A stretch of DNA of 64,000 nucleotides from Actinoalloteichus fjordicus (GTDB lineage: Bacteria; Actinomycetota; Actinomycetes; Mycobacteriales; Pseudonocardiaceae): contig NZ_CP016076.1 of assembly GCF_001941625.1 (NCBI RefSeq), positions 5,316,001 through 5,380,000 of the forward strand. Direction: 5' to 3'. The position numbers and the translations under genes are program-made. Below, one piece after another: positions 1 to 8,833 of the stretch. The stretch's first letter is position 1. Each line of letters opens with the position of its first letter. The notes below the pieces were generated by a model. It saw only the letters and a program-made list of their open reading frames with translations, was not told where the DNA came from and made no database searches.

Positions 1-74
1 GGCCCCGCTGACAGCGCCACCCCGACCAGACCCAGCCTGCCTCACGCCCTCGGTCATCACGACGACGGAGAGCG

Positions 75-1223
75 TCACAGCCAGGACGGCGGACCACTCT
101 CGACACCCGGCCCGCCGTGCCGCGAGTCGTCGGGCGCGGCGACGACGTGGCAGGCGCCTCGGCCGTCGGCCCGGGCGACGATCCGGCCGGACTCGATCCG
201 GACGGCGATCTCGGTCCCGTCGCTGACCGCAGGCACTCCGGCGGCCGAGGCCAGGGCGCCCGACTCGTCCAGTACCACCTGGAGCCGGGGCCACGCGGAC
301 TCGGGGAAGGCCTGCCGAAGGCAGCCCGCCAGGTCCGCGAGCACCAGCCTGGCCAACGGCGCCAACTCGCCCGTCTCCCCGGTGACCAGCACGGCGGTGA
401 CGCGCGTACCGGCAGGCACGGCACGCACGGCGTCCTCGGCGGCGGCGAGGCGATGCAGCCCGAGCACGGCCACCACCCCGTCGCCGAACTCGGCGGGAAC
501 GTCCCGGACCAGGTCGATCGACGCAGGAGGGGACCACGAGGCGTCGACCGGCTCGGCCTGAGTGAGGAACGGCGGGACCGTCCAGCCGTCGTCGAGATCG
601 AGATCCACCGCCTGCTCACAGGCCTTGACGACGTTGAACGGTTCGAGGAAGCCGGGAGCGGCGGCGGCGAGTTGGCTCGCGCCGTGCAGGGTCGTCAGCA
701 CCGTCTCCGCCACCCGCACCAGCCTGCCCGGTCGCGCACCCCGCAGCGCCGGTCGTCGCGCGGCGACATCCTTGCGGGTCAGGTTCTCCAGCGCCAGCCC
801 CAGCAGGAGCGCGTCCAGCTGCATGAGCTGCGCGAAGGGCTGCCTGGTCCGCCGCTCCACGAGGATCTCGGAGAACAGCTCCATGCCGAGCCGTGCCGAG
901 CCGTGGGGCTCCTCGGTGTCGGCGAGCGGAAGTCGGGCGACCCAGGCGCGGGCCAGGGCGCCGAGCGCCTCGCGGGGCGTGCGGCCGGGCTCCTGATAGG
1001 ACGGTGCGGGCTGCTGCCCGGCGATCTCGGCCAGGACGGCGAAGTACAGGGCCCGTTTGCCGGGGAAATTGGAGTAGACGGCGCCTCGGGTGAGCTCGGC
1101 CCGCTCGGCGATGGCGTCGACCTTCGCGTCGCGGAACCCGCGATCGGCGAACTCCTCGCGCGCCGCCGCCAGCACTCTGGCCCGGTTGCGCTCCTGCATC
1201 TCCGCCCGGTTGAGCCTGGCCAT
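75..1223 (-). CDS. TetR/AcrR-family transcriptional regulator
   Basis: A 382-residue TetR-type repressor. The N-terminal helix-turn-helix covers about residues 10-60 (ARVLAAAREEFADRGF, then AIAERAELTRGAVYSNFPGK), which is the classic TetR pattern. The long C-terminal half is ligand-binding and not assigned to a known effector. The ATG at 1223 is preferred over an upstream in-frame start because GAGGAG lies 5 nt before it. It is longer than the usual 190-230 residues, so the last 150 residues form an extra segment without a recognised domain. It is divergent from the P450 gene with about 105 bp between them, so local control of the P450 and of itself is likely but inferred. Confidence 0.85.
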   Translation of the reverse strand: MARLNRAEMQERNRARVLAAAREEFADRGFRDAKVDAIAERAELTRGAVYSNFPGKRALYFAVLAEIAGQQPAPSYQEPGRTPREALGALARAWVARLPLADTEEPHGSARLGMELFSEILVERRTRQPFAQLMQLDALLLGLALENLTRKDVAARRPALRGARPGRLVRVAETVLTTLHGASQLAAAAPGFLEPFNVVKACEQAVDLDLDDGWTVPPFLTQAEPVDASWSPPASIDLVRDVPAEFGDGVVAVLGLHRLAAAEDAVRAVPAGTRVTAVLVTGETGELAPLARLVLADLAGCLRQAFPESAWPRLQVVLDESGALASAAGVPAVSDGTEIAVRIESGRIVARADGRGACHVVAAPDDSRHGGPGVESGPPSWL

Positions 1224-1328
1224 CGTGCTCCTCGTCCCGACGATCCGTCGTTCGCCCGTCGGTTCAAGATACCGACGGCATGTATATGATGAGAACATCT
1301 GATTGAAGCATCTGAAATTGGAGCGCGC
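1224..1328. promoter_or_regulatory. Divergent TetR/P450 promoter region
   Basis: An AT-rich patch for this genome lies between the two start codons. It carries a 7-bp direct repeat CATCTGA at 1296-1302 and 1309-1315, and a short dyad GATG-N4-CATC at 1288-1299. These are candidate TetR operator elements that would cover both promoters. GGAG at 1320-1323 serves the P450 start. The operator assignment is inference. Confidence 0.4.
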
Positions 1329-2564
1329 ATGGCAGCCGTCAGTGCCCAGGACCGCATCCCCGAGATCGACCTGTCCGATCCGGAGTTGATGCGGGACCCC
1401 TGGTCCCGGTACGGGGCGGCGCGCGAGCGATCACCACTGGCTCGACTGCTGATCCCCGGACTCGGCACGATGTGGGCCCTGCTGCGACACGACGGCGCCA
1501 GGGCGATGCTGAGCGACCCGCGATTCGAGCTCAATGCGGGCAGTTTCGCCCATCGACCGGCCGTCGCCGAGGAATACCTGCCCTACCTGCGGACCATGCA
1601 GGAGCTGGAGGGACCGGAACACCACCGACTCCGCAGGCTGGTGGCACCCGCGTTCACCGCGCGGCGCGCGGCGCGATTCCGGCCGAGGATCGAGCGCATC
1701 GTCCACCGTCTGCTCGACGAGCTGCCGGACCACGTCGCGGACGGCACCGTGGACCTGCAACGGCACTTCACCCGGCCGCTGCCGATGGACGTGATCTGCG
1801 AGCTGGTCGGCATCCCGGAGTCGGACCGGCCCCGGTGGCGGGAGTACGGCGCGATCATCGCCGCCGGTCACGGTGCCGGGCTGGCCGAGGCGATCCCCGG
1901 CATCGTCGAGGGCGCGACGGCGGCGGTCGCGGTGCGACGCGCCGAGCCCGCCGACGACCTGGTCTCCGATCTCCTCCGTGCCCAGTCCGAGGACGGCGAC
2001 CGACTGGACGACGTCGAGCTGGTCACCCTGATCTGGAATGTCGTGCTCGCGGGCCAGACCCCGACGCACCTGGTGGCGAACTCCGTGGCGGCCCTGCTCG
2101 ACCACCCGCAGCAGCTCGCCGCGCTCCGCGCCGACGACGCACTGCTGCCCGGCGCCGTCGAGGAGCTGACGCGCTGGTGCGGCCCGCAGCTGCTGGCGAT
2201 CCCCCGGCAGGCACGGGAGGACGTCGAGATCCACGGCACGCTGATCAGCAGGGGGGACCGGGTGACGGCGGCGCTGGCGGCCGTCAACGGCGATCCTCGG
2301 GTGTACGCCGACCCCGACCGGCTCAACCTCCAGCGGACGCCGGGCGCGGCGGGACACCTCGGCTTCCTGCACGGTCCGCACTTCTGCCTCGGGGCGTCGA
2401 TCGCCCGCGTGCAGACCGAGGTCGCGCTCGGCGCGCTGCTGCGGCGATTCCCCGACCTGGCGTCGGCAGGCACCCCGCAGCGCGTGCCCGATCCCGGCAA
2501 CTGGCGACTGGCCGCCCTGCCCGTGACGCTCGGGGCGCCTGTCGCCGATCCCGCTCCGTCGTGA
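1329..2564 (+). CDS. Cytochrome P450
   Basis: A 411-residue soluble actinomycete class I P450. The heme-ligand loop FLHGPHFCLG ends at residue 355, with Cys353 as the thiolate ligand. The K-helix ExxR is ELTR at 279-282. The I-helix oxygen-binding motif reads AGQTPT at 241-246, where most members have AGxDT or AGxET, so the usual acidic residue is replaced. No ferredoxin or reductase gene is adjacent, so electron partners must come from elsewhere. The length is normal and the ATG has GGAG upstream. The substrate is unknown; CYP105/107-like hydroxylases of secondary metabolites or xenobiotics are the nearest general type. It is probably controlled by the divergent TetR gene. Confidence 0.93.
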   Translation: MAAVSAQDRIPEIDLSDPELMRDPWSRYGAARERSPLARLLIPGLGTMWALLRHDGARAMLSDPRFELNAGSFAHRPAVAEEYLPYLRTMQELEGPEHHRLRRLVAPAFTARRAARFRPRIERIVHRLLDELPDHVADGTVDLQRHFTRPLPMDVICELVGIPESDRPRWREYGAIIAAGHGAGLAEAIPGIVEGATAAVAVRRAEPADDLVSDLLRAQSEDGDRLDDVELVTLIWNVVLAGQTPTHLVANSVAALLDHPQQLAALRADDALLPGAVEELTRWCGPQLLAIPRQAREDVEIHGTLISRGDRVTAALAAVNGDPRVYADPDRLNLQRTPGAAGHLGFLHGPHFCLGASIARVQTEVALGALLRRFPDLASAGTPQRVPDPGNWRLAALPVTLGAPVADPAPS

Positions 2565-2951
2565 GCGGGAACGGCGTGGACGAGCTGCACGACGACCGGC
2601 AGGAGCCAGGACGGAGTGCTGGCGACCGGCGACGACACCGCAGATCGCCGTGCAGGCCCCCGCGCGACAGGAGGGCAGGGGCCGGCCTCTCTAGCCTCTC
2701 TAGCCGCCGAGGCGCGGCGGGCGTGCTGCCCGCCGGTCGACGGTCGTGCCCGACGGACGCCCGCCCCGGCACTCCGCTGTCGGGTCGATCACGACAGCCG
2801 GGAACCGAAGCGGGGCGCGGAACACGGCCGAGGTCGCGCAGATCCCGCAACGTCGTACCCGGGCGGCGCCGGTAGCGCCGACGTCCACCCCGGACCGGCC
2901 CCGACCACCCACGACCCCACCCGACCCGCCCAGCCGAGGAGACGCGCCCGA
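2565..2951. other. Gene-free stretch before the ClpX paralogue
   Basis: No convincing gene is present. The clpX frame stays open upstream to about 2616, but that extension has no similarity to ClpX and lacks a ribosome site. A short tandem duplication CCTCTCTAG occurs at about 2685-2703. A promoter for the downstream gene presumably lies here, but no clear -10/-35 pair was seen. Confidence 0.5.
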
Positions 2952-4262
2952 GTGCCTGAGATCAGCGAGGAGCCGACCTGCTCGTTCTGCGGAAAGGGCC
3001 GCCGACAGGTTCGGCGGCTCATCGCGGGACCCCTCGGCGTGGCGATCTGCGACGGGTGTGTCGCGCAGTGCACCGAGCTGGTCGCCGACGACGCGGAGTC
3101 CGCCCCCGACGGCGCCGGACCCGTCGAGCCCGACGGCAGGCCCGCGGGTGCGCGGCCGCCCCGCCCGAGGCCGCACGAGATCCACGCGCTGCTCGATCAG
3201 TACGTGGTCGGGCAGGACCAGGCCAAGCGGGTCCTCTCGATCGCGGTCTACAACCACTACAAGCGGATCGACACGAGGACGGCCTCCGTCGGACGTCATG
3301 CCGCCGAGAAGGACACCGTCGAACTCGGCAAGTCGAACGTCCTGCTGATCGGCCCCACCGGCTGCGGCAAGACTCATCTCGCCCAGACGCTCGCCCGCGC
3401 GCTCGACGTGCCGTTCGCCATGGCCGATGCCACCGCCCTCACCGAGGCGGGCTACGTCGGCGAGGACGTGGAGACCATGCTGGCCGCGTTGATCCGGGCC
3501 GCCGATCACGACGTCGAGCGGGCGGAGAGCGGCATCGTCTACCTCGACGAGATCGACAAGATCGCCCGGCGGAGTGCGCATCCGTCAACCACGCGGGACG
3601 TGTCCGGCGAGGGGGTCCAGCAGGCCTTGTTGAGCCTGCTGGCGGGCCGGATCGCGGAGGTCCCCCTCCACGGCGGACGCGGGCGGCCGGGTGACGAGCG
3701 TGTCGCACTCGACACGAGCAACGTGCTGTTCATCCTGGGCGGGGCCTTCACCGGGCTGGACCGGATCGTCGAGTCGCGGTCCGGCGGCGGCCTCGGCTTC
3801 GGCGTCGACATCCGCCCCCGGCAGGCGAGGGCCCCTCTCGAGGTGCTGCCCGCCGATCTCCAGCACTTCGGGCTGATCCCCGAGTTCATCGGCCGGATTC
3901 CGGTGGTGTCGCTGCTCGAGCCGCTGGACACCGCCGCGCTGGCCCGCGTGCTCACCGTGCCGCGCAACGCGCTGATCAAGCAGTACCGACGCCTCTTCGC
4001 CATCGACGGCGTGACACTGGAGTTCACCGAGGACGCCGTGCACGCGGTCGCCGAGCAGGCGCTGCTGCGCGGCACCGGCGCCCGCGCGGCCAGGGCGATC
4101 CTGGAGGAGGTCCTGCTCGACCCGATGTACGAGGTGCCGAGCCGAGCCGACGTGTCCACGGTGGTCATCACCCGAGACACCGTGCTGGCCAAGGTCGATC
4201 CGACGCTGCGGTCCCGATCGCGGCCCGCGTTCTGGTCCGAGCGACACGACCGCTCCGCCTGA
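2952..4262 (+). CDS. clpX: ClpX-family ATP-dependent unfoldase (paralogue)
   Basis: A 436-residue AAA+ unfoldase of the ClpX type. The zinc-binding domain has Cys10, Cys13, Cys33 and Cys36. Walker A GPTGCGKT is at 134-141, Walker B IVYLDEID at 195-202 and the pore loop GYVG at 167-170. The IGF-type ClpP-docking tripeptide appears as LGF (in GGGLGFG), so ClpP partnership is plausible. The GTG at 2952 starts exactly where ClpX homology begins, with GAGGAG about 10 nt upstream. No clpP or tig gene is adjacent, unlike the housekeeping clpX locus. This is therefore more likely a second, specialised ClpX than the main copy, but the main copy cannot be checked in this window. Confidence 0.9.
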   Translation: MPEISEEPTCSFCGKGRRQVRRLIAGPLGVAICDGCVAQCTELVADDAESAPDGAGPVEPDGRPAGARPPRPRPHEIHALLDQYVVGQDQAKRVLSIAVYNHYKRIDTRTASVGRHAAEKDTVELGKSNVLLIGPTGCGKTHLAQTLARALDVPFAMADATALTEAGYVGEDVETMLAALIRAADHDVERAESGIVYLDEIDKIARRSAHPSTTRDVSGEGVQQALLSLLAGRIAEVPLHGGRGRPGDERVALDTSNVLFILGGAFTGLDRIVESRSGGGLGFGVDIRPRQARAPLEVLPADLQHFGLIPEFIGRIPVVSLLEPLDTAALARVLTVPRNALIKQYRRLFAIDGVTLEFTEDAVHAVAEQALLRGTGARAARAILEEVLLDPMYEVPSRADVSTVVITRDTVLAKVDPTLRSRSRPAFWSERHDRSA

Positions 4263-4270
4263 CCTTCGAC

Positions 4271-4295
4271 GGGCGCCGAGACCGGCGAGGCGCCC
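4271..4295. terminator. Hairpin between convergent genes
   Basis: A perfect 7-bp inverted repeat GGGCGCC / GGCGCCC with an 11-nt loop sits between the convergent stops of the ClpX gene and the methyltransferase gene. It has no T-run, as is common for actinobacterial terminators. A bidirectional role is inferred from position. Confidence 0.4.
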
Positions 4296-4334
4296 GAGGC
4301 CCGCAAGACCCGGTGCCGGTGGCGCCGCCTCGCC

Positions 4335-5078
4335 TCAGCCCGCCCGGCGGGCGAAGGTGATGATCTCGATGCTCTGCTCGGTGACCGGGCTGCGGTCCCA
4401 GTCGCCGAACTGCTCCTCGACGACCAGCCCCGCCTCGGTCAGGAAGCTCGCCAGCTCCTCGACGTCCAGGAAGCGCAGCGTGCTCCGGCTCGTCTCGGGC
4501 TCCGCACGGTCGGAGGAAACGAAGGTGGTGGTGAAGCTGACCGTCCGGCCGTCGACGGGGGTGTCCACCTGGTTCCAGGTCCGGATCGTCGCGCCGGTCG
4601 GGCCGGTGATCTCCCGGACGTACTCGTCGGTCCACCGTTCCCAGGCGCGGGCGGACGGATTGCGCGTCTCGAAGGCGAACCGGCCGCCCTCGGTCAGCGC
4701 CGCGCGGATCGCGGCGAGCGAGCTGCGCAGCTCCTCGTCGGTGACGAACACCTGGAAGGCGTGGCCGGACATGACGACGAGGTCGAACTCGCCATCCCAC
4801 GACGTCGAGCCGAGGTCGCCCTCGATCCACTCCACGTCCTCGCGAGTGCGGGCCTGGGCCAGCATCCCGGCGGCGGGGTCGAGGCCGCAGAGCCGCCCGG
4901 TGTGGCCCTCGTCGCGCGCCCGGTGCAGCAGGGTGCCGGTTCCGCAGCCGACGTCGAGCACCGCATCGGCGGCCAGCACCAACGGCAGGTAGAAGCCGAA
5001 GTCGCCGCGGCGCTCCCAGGTGTACTGCCGGTCGTAGAGCGCGGCGAGACCGGCATCGGCGAACTGGTGATCGACCAC
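4335..5078 (-). CDS. Class I SAM-dependent methyltransferase
   Basis: About 247 residues. Motif I LDVGCGTG at residues 41-48 binds SAM, an acidic residue follows the second strand (CGLDPAAG), and DLVVMSGHAFQVF resembles the motif IV region. This matches small-molecule methyltransferases of the Methyltransf_25 type. The start is uncertain. GTG 5078 is chosen because homology begins just after it (VVDHQFADAGLAALYDRQY); the frame is open far upstream without a better start. The substrate is unknown. It runs convergently with the ClpX gene and is divergent from the metallo-beta-lactamase gene. Confidence 0.78.
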   Translation of the reverse strand: MVDHQFADAGLAALYDRQYTWERRGDFGFYLPLVLAADAVLDVGCGTGTLLHRARDEGHTGRLCGLDPAAGMLAQARTREDVEWIEGDLGSTSWDGEFDLVVMSGHAFQVFVTDEELRSSLAAIRAALTEGGRFAFETRNPSARAWERWTDEYVREITGPTGATIRTWNQVDTPVDGRTVSFTTTFVSSDRAEPETSRSTLRFLDVEELASFLTEAGLVVEEQFGDWDRSPVTEQSIEIITFARRAG

Positions 5079-5255
5079 GCGGCTGAGGCTGTCATACCGC
5101 CCATCGCCCGCACCAGCGATTATCGGCCGTGGAGAGGGTCCACGGCGGGCCGGGACGGCCACGGGGCCGGACCTGCCGGTGGTTCGACCGTCGTCCCGCC
5201 CGACCGAGCCGCCGTCCGGTGCCGCAACCGGGCGCCTGCGGGATACCGTGCGCGG

Positions 5256-6116
5256 ATGAGCCGTGTCACGAAGCCCGCGTCGACCAGCGGAGACCTCGAC
5301 GTCGGTTGGCATGCGGGCTGGCCGTCGCCCAAGCACGATCCGGCTCCGGAGATCCAGGTGCACGCTTACGACGAGCGCACCGTCATCCTGCGGCAGAACA
5401 TGTCGGTGCACTTCGAGGCCCCGTTCCTGTTCCTGCTCCTCGGGGCGGACCGGGCCCTGCTCCTCGACACCGGGGCGACCGAGGCGGCAGAGCACTTCCC
5501 CCTGCGACGGGTGGTCGACTCCCTGCTGGCGGATCGGATCCGACATCGCCCCGACTACGCCCTCGTGGTCGCGCACACCCACGGCCACGGCGATCATGTG
5601 GCGGGCGACCCGCAGTTCGTCGACCGCCCGAACACCACGATCGTGGGTCGGGAACTGGCCGACGTCGTCGGCTTCTTCGGGCTCCGGGACTGGCCCGCCG
5701 TCACTGGCGAGTTCGACCTGGGCGACCGACTGATCGACGTGATCCCCGGACCGGGCCATCAGGCAGCCGCCGTCGTGTTCCACGATCGCGACACCGGGCT
5801 GTTGTTCACCGGGGACACCTTCTATCCCGGCAGGCTGTACGTCGAGGACTGGCCTGCCTTCGCGGCCACCGTCGACCGGCTCACGGAGTTCTGCGCCCGA
5901 CGCTCGGTGAGCGGCATCCTCGGCTGTCACATCGAGATGACCACCACGCCGGGGGTCGACTATCCGCGCGGCACCACCCACCAGCCTGCCGAGCCGCCGT
6001 TGGCGATGACCGTCGATCAGCTGGGGGACCTGCGTCGCGCGGTCGCCGAGATCGACGGGCGTCCCGGCGTCCACCGCTTCGACGACTTCATCATCCACAA
6101 TCGCGGCGGCGAGTGA
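5256..6116 (+). CDS. Metallo-beta-lactamase-fold hydrolase
   Basis: A 286-residue MBL-fold protein. The dinuclear metal motif HTHGHGDH lies at residues 107-114. Downstream metal ligands are carried by the GPGHQ and FTGDTFYPG segments, and a late HIEM segment may supply the last His. The N-terminal part has the buried-strand pattern ALLLDTGA typical of the fold. The family includes glyoxalase II-like thioesterases, lactonases and lactamases; nothing here picks one. The ATG at 5256 is the only start near the beginning of homology. The intergenic region shared with the divergent methyltransferase holds both promoters. Confidence 0.85.
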   Translation: MSRVTKPASTSGDLDVGWHAGWPSPKHDPAPEIQVHAYDERTVILRQNMSVHFEAPFLFLLLGADRALLLDTGATEAAEHFPLRRVVDSLLADRIRHRPDYALVVAHTHGHGDHVAGDPQFVDRPNTTIVGRELADVVGFFGLRDWPAVTGEFDLGDRLIDVIPGPGHQAAAVVFHDRDTGLLFTGDTFYPGRLYVEDWPAFAATVDRLTEFCARRSVSGILGCHIEMTTTPGVDYPRGTTHQPAEPPLAMTVDQLGDLRRAVAEIDGRPGVHRFDDFIIHNRGGE

Positions 6117-6226
6117 GGGTCGGCCCGTCGCGCCGTCAAGGGCGCCGGCGACGCCGTGCGTTCTCGCCGTACTCTCCGCACCGAGGACGCCGTCCACGAT
6201 CGACCGTCGCCGAAGGGCCGCCGCAC

Positions 6227-6625
6227 ATGACACCGCAGGAGTTCATCGACATCGCGCTGTGGTTCCCGGAGTCGACCGAGACGCAGCCCTACGGCCCCGG
6301 CGCACTGGTCTACAAGGTCGCCGAGAAGTCGTTCGCGATCCTGGCCGACGGGCCCGCCGAGGAGCCGTCCCGGATTACCCTGAAGTGCGAACCGAGCCTC
6401 GCCGTGGAGCTGCGCGCGCAGTTCCCGAGCGTGACGCCCGGCTACCACACGGACAAGCGCCATTGGAACACGATCCTCTTGGACGGCACGGTCCCCGACG
6501 ACGAGCTGGTGGAGATGACCGTGCACTCCTACCAGCGGGTCGTCGCCGGGCTGCGCAAGGCCGATCGGGACCGCCTCCGCGCCGTCCTCGGCGACGACGT
6601 GCCGCAGCTCCCGGCGGCGGGCTGA
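6227..6625 (+). CDS. MmcQ/YjbR-family protein
   Basis: 132 residues matching the MmcQ/YjbR (CyaY-fold, double-wing) family. Seen features are the N-terminal ALWFPESTE, the central KVAEKSFAILAD, LKCEPSLAVELR, and the hallmark Y-H-T-D-K-R-H-W-N segment near residue 85, followed by LVEMTVHSYQRVVAGL. Family members are small cytosolic proteins proposed to bind DNA, but their role is unsettled. It follows the MBL gene by 110 bp and may be transcribed with it. The length is normal. Confidence 0.85.
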   Translation: MTPQEFIDIALWFPESTETQPYGPGALVYKVAEKSFAILADGPAEEPSRITLKCEPSLAVELRAQFPSVTPGYHTDKRHWNTILLDGTVPDDELVEMTVHSYQRVVAGLRKADRDRLRAVLGDDVPQLPAAG

Positions 6626-6859
6626 CCGCCCCGGCGTCGAAGGACACGCGGCCGCAGGGCGCCGAGACGGACCGGGGACGGCCTTCCGGCAGTCCAGCGT
6701 GTCTTCGACGACGTCGATCCAGCCGCCAACCGCGCCTCGCCGCATTTTGCGTCAAGGCGGACCGAGGCGACTTCAGGCGGCCGAATCATCCGGGCGTGGC
6801 AACGGTCCGAGTCGATCGAACCAAGCTTGGACGGCGTCCACTCCTGTCCGAAGTAGACA

Positions 6860-7630
6860 TCAATCCTCCGTCGCCGGAACGTCGGCCCGCTGTTCGAGGC
6901 GGTCGAGCCGGTCGAGGATCGGCCGGAGCTCATGGCGGACCGCCGTGGCCAGCATGGCGCCGACGTCCGCCGAGGCCGGGGCCGCCTGCGCGTTCGCTGC
7001 GGTCTGGGCACGCAGATGGACATACCCGGTGAGTGCGGCGGTGACCGCCCGGCGGGTCGACCGCAGATCGACGCCCAGCCCCCGGAGGACCTCCCCCGCC
7101 GCGCCGTCGGACTCGGCGACCAGGCCGAGCAGCAGGTGCTCACAGCCGACGTAGTCGTGTCCCAGCGCGATGGCCTCGGTGACCGTCAGTTCCAGGGCGT
7201 TGGCGGCGGAACCGCTGAACCGCAGCGCGGCGGGCCGCTCGGCACCGTCGCCGACCGTCGCCGAGACCCGCTCCAACTCCCGCCCGATCCGATCGGGCTC
7301 GATCTCCATGACCCGCAGCACCGGCAGCGCCAGGTTGCCGCCCTCGGCGAGCATTCCGCCGAGCAGGTGCTCGGTGCCGACGGTCGCGGCGCGCTGCTCG
7401 CGGGCCCGCGTGATCGCCAGCGAGATCACCGTGCGAGCACGATCGGTGAACCGGGACAGCCGAGCCGTCGGATCGTCCCCGTCCAGGTTGTCCAGCACGG
7501 TCCCGCGAATCGCGTTCACCCGCCGCACCGACGTCTCCAACGCCCGCTGGCAGATCGCCGACACGGGGATGCCGGACTCCCGGACCCCCTCGGCCAGCTC
7601 GTCCGGCAGATAGATATTGATCTTCGGCAT
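6860..7630 (-). CDS. Ribbon-helix-helix / Clp N-domain regulator-like protein
   Basis: 256 residues with an unusual architecture. The first about 40 residues (MPKINIYLPDELAEGVRESG, then VSAICQRALE) resemble a ribbon-helix-helix DNA-binding arm. They are followed by a double Clp N motif (about 60-205: TVISLAITRAREQRAATVGTEHLL ... AIALGHDYVGCEHLLLGL), the substrate/adaptor-recognition module of ClpA/C. No AAA+ module follows. Such RHH-ClpN proteins are known in actinobacteria as hypothetical regulators. ATG 7630 is chosen because the RHH begins there; a GTG 18 nt upstream is possible. A perfect 10-bp-arm palindrome 41 bp upstream suggests autoregulation. Confidence 0.82.
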   Translation of the reverse strand: MPKINIYLPDELAEGVRESGIPVSAICQRALETSVRRVNAIRGTVLDNLDGDDPTARLSRFTDRARTVISLAITRAREQRAATVGTEHLLGGMLAEGGNLALPVLRVMEIEPDRIGRELERVSATVGDGAERPAALRFSGSAANALELTVTEAIALGHDYVGCEHLLLGLVAESDGAAGEVLRGLGVDLRSTRRAVTAALTGYVHLRAQTAANAQAAPASADVGAMLATAVRHELRPILDRLDRLEQRADVPATED

Positions 7631-7670
7631 CACGATCACCCTCGTCACTTCTCGAAGACTATGACCCCAG

Positions 7671-7694
7671 TTATAACCCCACTAGGGGTTATAA
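7671..7694. promoter_or_regulatory. Perfect palindrome upstream of the RHH-ClpN gene
   Basis: Two perfect 10-bp arms, TTATAACCCC and its reverse complement, are separated by ACTA. The site lies 41-64 bp upstream of the start codon at 7630. A partial further half-site (GACCCC) lies just downstream at about 7662-7667. AT-rich arms in a GC-rich setting and the position over the expected promoter fit an operator for the RHH domain. A terminator role is less likely because no gene ends nearby on this side. Confidence 0.6.
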
Positions 7695-7883
7695 ACAAGG
7701 AGGGGCTCCGACGAGTCCGCAGGAGAACGAGGTTGCACTCGATCTGCGCCGCACGGCGGCTCCCTCGCCGCCCTGCCGCTCGCCGGTGCCACCCGACACC
7801 CGACCTGACAGGTTCGACCGAGCTGGTCGCGTCCTCGGTGAAACGGGTCATGTCTTCCCGGCGGAGCCGGCCGGAACACGCGC

Positions 7884-7914
7884 AGGGGACCCGCTCAGAC
7901 GAAACGGGTCCCCT
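7884..7914 (-). terminator. Strong hairpin downstream of the MerR gene
   Basis: A perfect 10-bp stem AGGGGACCCG / CGGGTCCCCT with an 11-nt loop lies about 75 nt beyond the stop of the leftward MerR gene. It is a good factor-independent terminator candidate without a T-tract. Confidence 0.6.
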
Positions 7915-7988
7915 GGCGGATGTGATCGCGCCGCACTACGGCAGGTCGCCTGCCGTCGTCGAGCGCAGGCGTAGCGTCCGGCCCGGCG

Positions 7989-8813
7989 TCAGCCCTCGGC
8001 CAGCAACGGCTCCTGGAACTCGGTGACCCAGGCGGACTCGTCCGCCGAGGTCTCCAGGTAGACCTCGCGGGCGTACCCGGTGCCGACCCGTCCCGACGCC
8101 TCGATCCAGCGGGCGATCTCCTGGACCACGGCGTCGGCCTCCGTCATCGAGCCGCGATGCACGATGGTCGCGGCCTCGACTGCGGGCAGGTCCACCACCG
8201 CGAGCGCGCCGGGAGCGGCAGGCCGCGGTTCCGCCGCCGCGACCGGGCAGGTTGCGTGCACCCGCACCCCTTCGCCGAGCGGCTCGTAGTAGGCGATGCC
8301 CGGCCCGATCGGGTGCAGGCCCTCCTCGACGAGCCTGCGGTGGAGCTCGTCGAACATCGGCGCGATGACCGGGCCGATGTCCTGCGCGGCGTAGCTCTCC
8401 GCCACCGCGCTCAACTCGGCCACCCGGACGGCGGGGACGTGCTTCACCAGTACCTCGTCGACGGACATGAGTCCCTCCTTCTCGATCACGAAGAGCCTCG
8501 CCTCGACTCTGGCCAGCCGCGCCCGATCCGCCGCCACCGCCGCCGCCAGCTCGGCGCGACGCAGCCGCAGCATGCCCTGCAACTCGGTCACGTCGATCTT
8601 CTCGTCGAGGATCGCGGCCACCTGTGCCAGCGTGAAGCCCAGGTCTTTCAGTGCGATGAGGCGGTTGAGCCTGGCGAGCTGAGCGGCGTCGTAATAGCGG
8701 TAGCCGCTCCACTCGTCGACGCGGGCCGGGCGAAGCAGCCCGATCGCGTCGTAGTGCCGCAGCATCCGCACCGACACGCGGCCGAGCCTGGCGAAGTCTC
8801 CGATGGTGAACAT
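7989..8813 (-). CDS. MerR-family regulator with effector-binding domain
   Basis: 274 residues. The N-terminal winged helix reads FTIGDFARLGRVSVRMLRHYDAIGL (residues 2-26) followed by YRYYDAAQLARLNRLIALKDLGF, the MerR signature. A coiled-coil dimerisation helix spans about 75-115, then a GyrI-like/AraC effector-binding domain from about 125 to the end. This resembles BmrR/TipAL-type multidrug-sensing activators. No cysteine cluster for metal sensing is seen. The first ATG fits the family start. A 7-1-7 dyad sits 21-35 bp upstream. Target genes are not evident; the NUDIX gene is divergent. Confidence 0.9.
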   Translation of the reverse strand: MFTIGDFARLGRVSVRMLRHYDAIGLLRPARVDEWSGYRYYDAAQLARLNRLIALKDLGFTLAQVAAILDEKIDVTELQGMLRLRRAELAAAVAADRARLARVEARLFVIEKEGLMSVDEVLVKHVPAVRVAELSAVAESYAAQDIGPVIAPMFDELHRRLVEEGLHPIGPGIAYYEPLGEGVRVHATCPVAAAEPRPAAPGALAVVDLPAVEAATIVHRGSMTEADAVVQEIARWIEASGRVGTGYAREVYLETSADESAWVTEFQEPLLAEG

Positions 8814-8833
8814 GACGACCTCAGGGATACGGC

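Noticed and set aside
2616-2951. N-terminal extension of the ClpX paralogue
   Set aside because: Low-complexity Arg/Pro/Ala sequence without similarity to ClpX; the GTG at 2952 with GAGGAG upstream starts exactly at the zinc-binding domain.
4761-5255. Upstream extension of the metallo-beta-lactamase-fold gene
   Set aside because: It is antisense to the methyltransferase gene; the MBL fold begins after ATG 5256.
7671-7694. The palindrome as a transcription terminator
   Set aside because: The nearest upstream leftward gene already has a stronger hairpin at 7884-7914, and this site sits at promoter distance from the RHH-ClpN start.
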